DNA of 58,787 nucleotides from Paenibacillus sp. VTT E-133291 (GTDB lineage Bacteria; Bacillota; Bacilli; Paenibacillales; Paenibacillaceae): contig NZ_NFVA01000041.1 of assembly GCF_002264395.1 (NCBI RefSeq), positions 1-58,787 of the forward strand. Reading direction: 5' to 3'. The notes under the pieces were generated by a model. It saw nothing but the letters and a program-made list of their open reading frames with translations. It was not told where the DNA came from and searched no databases. The position numbers were made by a program, and so were the translations under genes. This document shows, one piece after another, positions 58,556-58,787 of this stretch. Each line of letters opens with the position of its first letter. Within the stretch, counting starts at the first letter, position 1.

Positions 58556-58787
58556 TAGATTCACCTTCATATATTTCGGTATAGAGTGTCCTCAAAGAAT
58601 CTAATCTTATGATGCTTTGAGTTCATCTTAAATAGTGTCTTAAATTTAGCCAATCTACAATATACCATCCCAGCGTTTTTGCTGCACAGAAAAAAATGCT
58701 GGATATAGTGTGGATCAAGGGTGAGGTTTGGTTGCGTGGGTGAGGATCGGTGAGCGTAAAGTACGGTATAAATCCCGTAGAAATGCT
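58556..58787. other. Right-edge intergenic region
   Basis: AT-rich upstream region of the minus-strand helicase gene. No second gene, structured RNA or strong promoter could be recognised. The last 60 bases contain GGTGAGCG followed by TAAAGTACGG, a loose echo of the intergenic repeat at 11345 but too short to count as a copy. Confidence 0.4.

Overview
The window looks like a chromosomal segment of a Paenibacillus-type firmicute. The evidence is AGGAGG-type ribosome binding sites with many TTG and GTG starts, lipoprotein and S-layer-homology exports, a TPP riboswitch driving ykoEDC, CtsR operators, a GbsR-type regulator and an MntR-type operator pair. No rRNA, tRNA, CRISPR, phage or insertion sequence was seen. 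About 43 genes are supported, mostly in short operons bounded by strong intrinsic terminators.

Layout. 1-1134: an unrecognised beta-rich protein. 1232-4309: TPP riboswitch and the thiamine-precursor ECF transporter ykoEDC, which is richer in GC than its flanks. 9151-4491 (minus): a SWIM zinc-finger protein and an SNF2-type ATPase, translationally coupled. 9312-14193: heat-shock island of hsp20 (with two perfect CtsR operators), a CbpA-type J-protein and clpB, with a 51-bp tandem repeat before clpB. 15926-14286 (minus): a double glycosyltransferase. 16261-21692: a peptide ABC transporter. 27470-22251 (minus): a six-gene operon of UgpAEB-like transporter, HAD phosphatase, SMR exporter and metallophosphoesterase, divergent from a GbsR-like regulator. 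28434-30817: a polysaccharide deacetylase and an AI-2E-family permease. 31570-37425: a 1951-residue surface protein with two lamin-tail domains, a calcineurin-type phosphoesterase and three SLH domains. 37828-42730: CHASE2 adenylate cyclase, FecR-domain protein and NHL/stalk protein. 45288-42790 (minus): an Mn-type ABC importer. 45695-50360: MarR regulator, arylsulfotransferase-like protein and SsuABC behind a hairpin leader. 50562-55411: a PhnSTUV-like ABC transporter with an alkaline-phosphatase-superfamily enzyme. 55506-58555: two small proteins and a UvrD-type helicase.

How the genes fit together. Much of the window concerns scavenging: thiamine precursors, peptides, manganese, organosulfur, and phosphate esters at three separate loci (UgpAEB plus metallophosphoesterase, the SLH-anchored phosphoesterase, and the PhnSTUV-like transporter plus phosphatase). 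The two leads most worth testing are a possible glycerophosphocholine/quaternary-amine operon beside a GbsR-like regulator (22251-28223) and a CHASE2-cyclase/FecR/NHL envelope-signalling operon (37828-42730). The leader hairpin before the sulfur cluster is a third. All functional statements come from reading motifs by eye; no database search was run.
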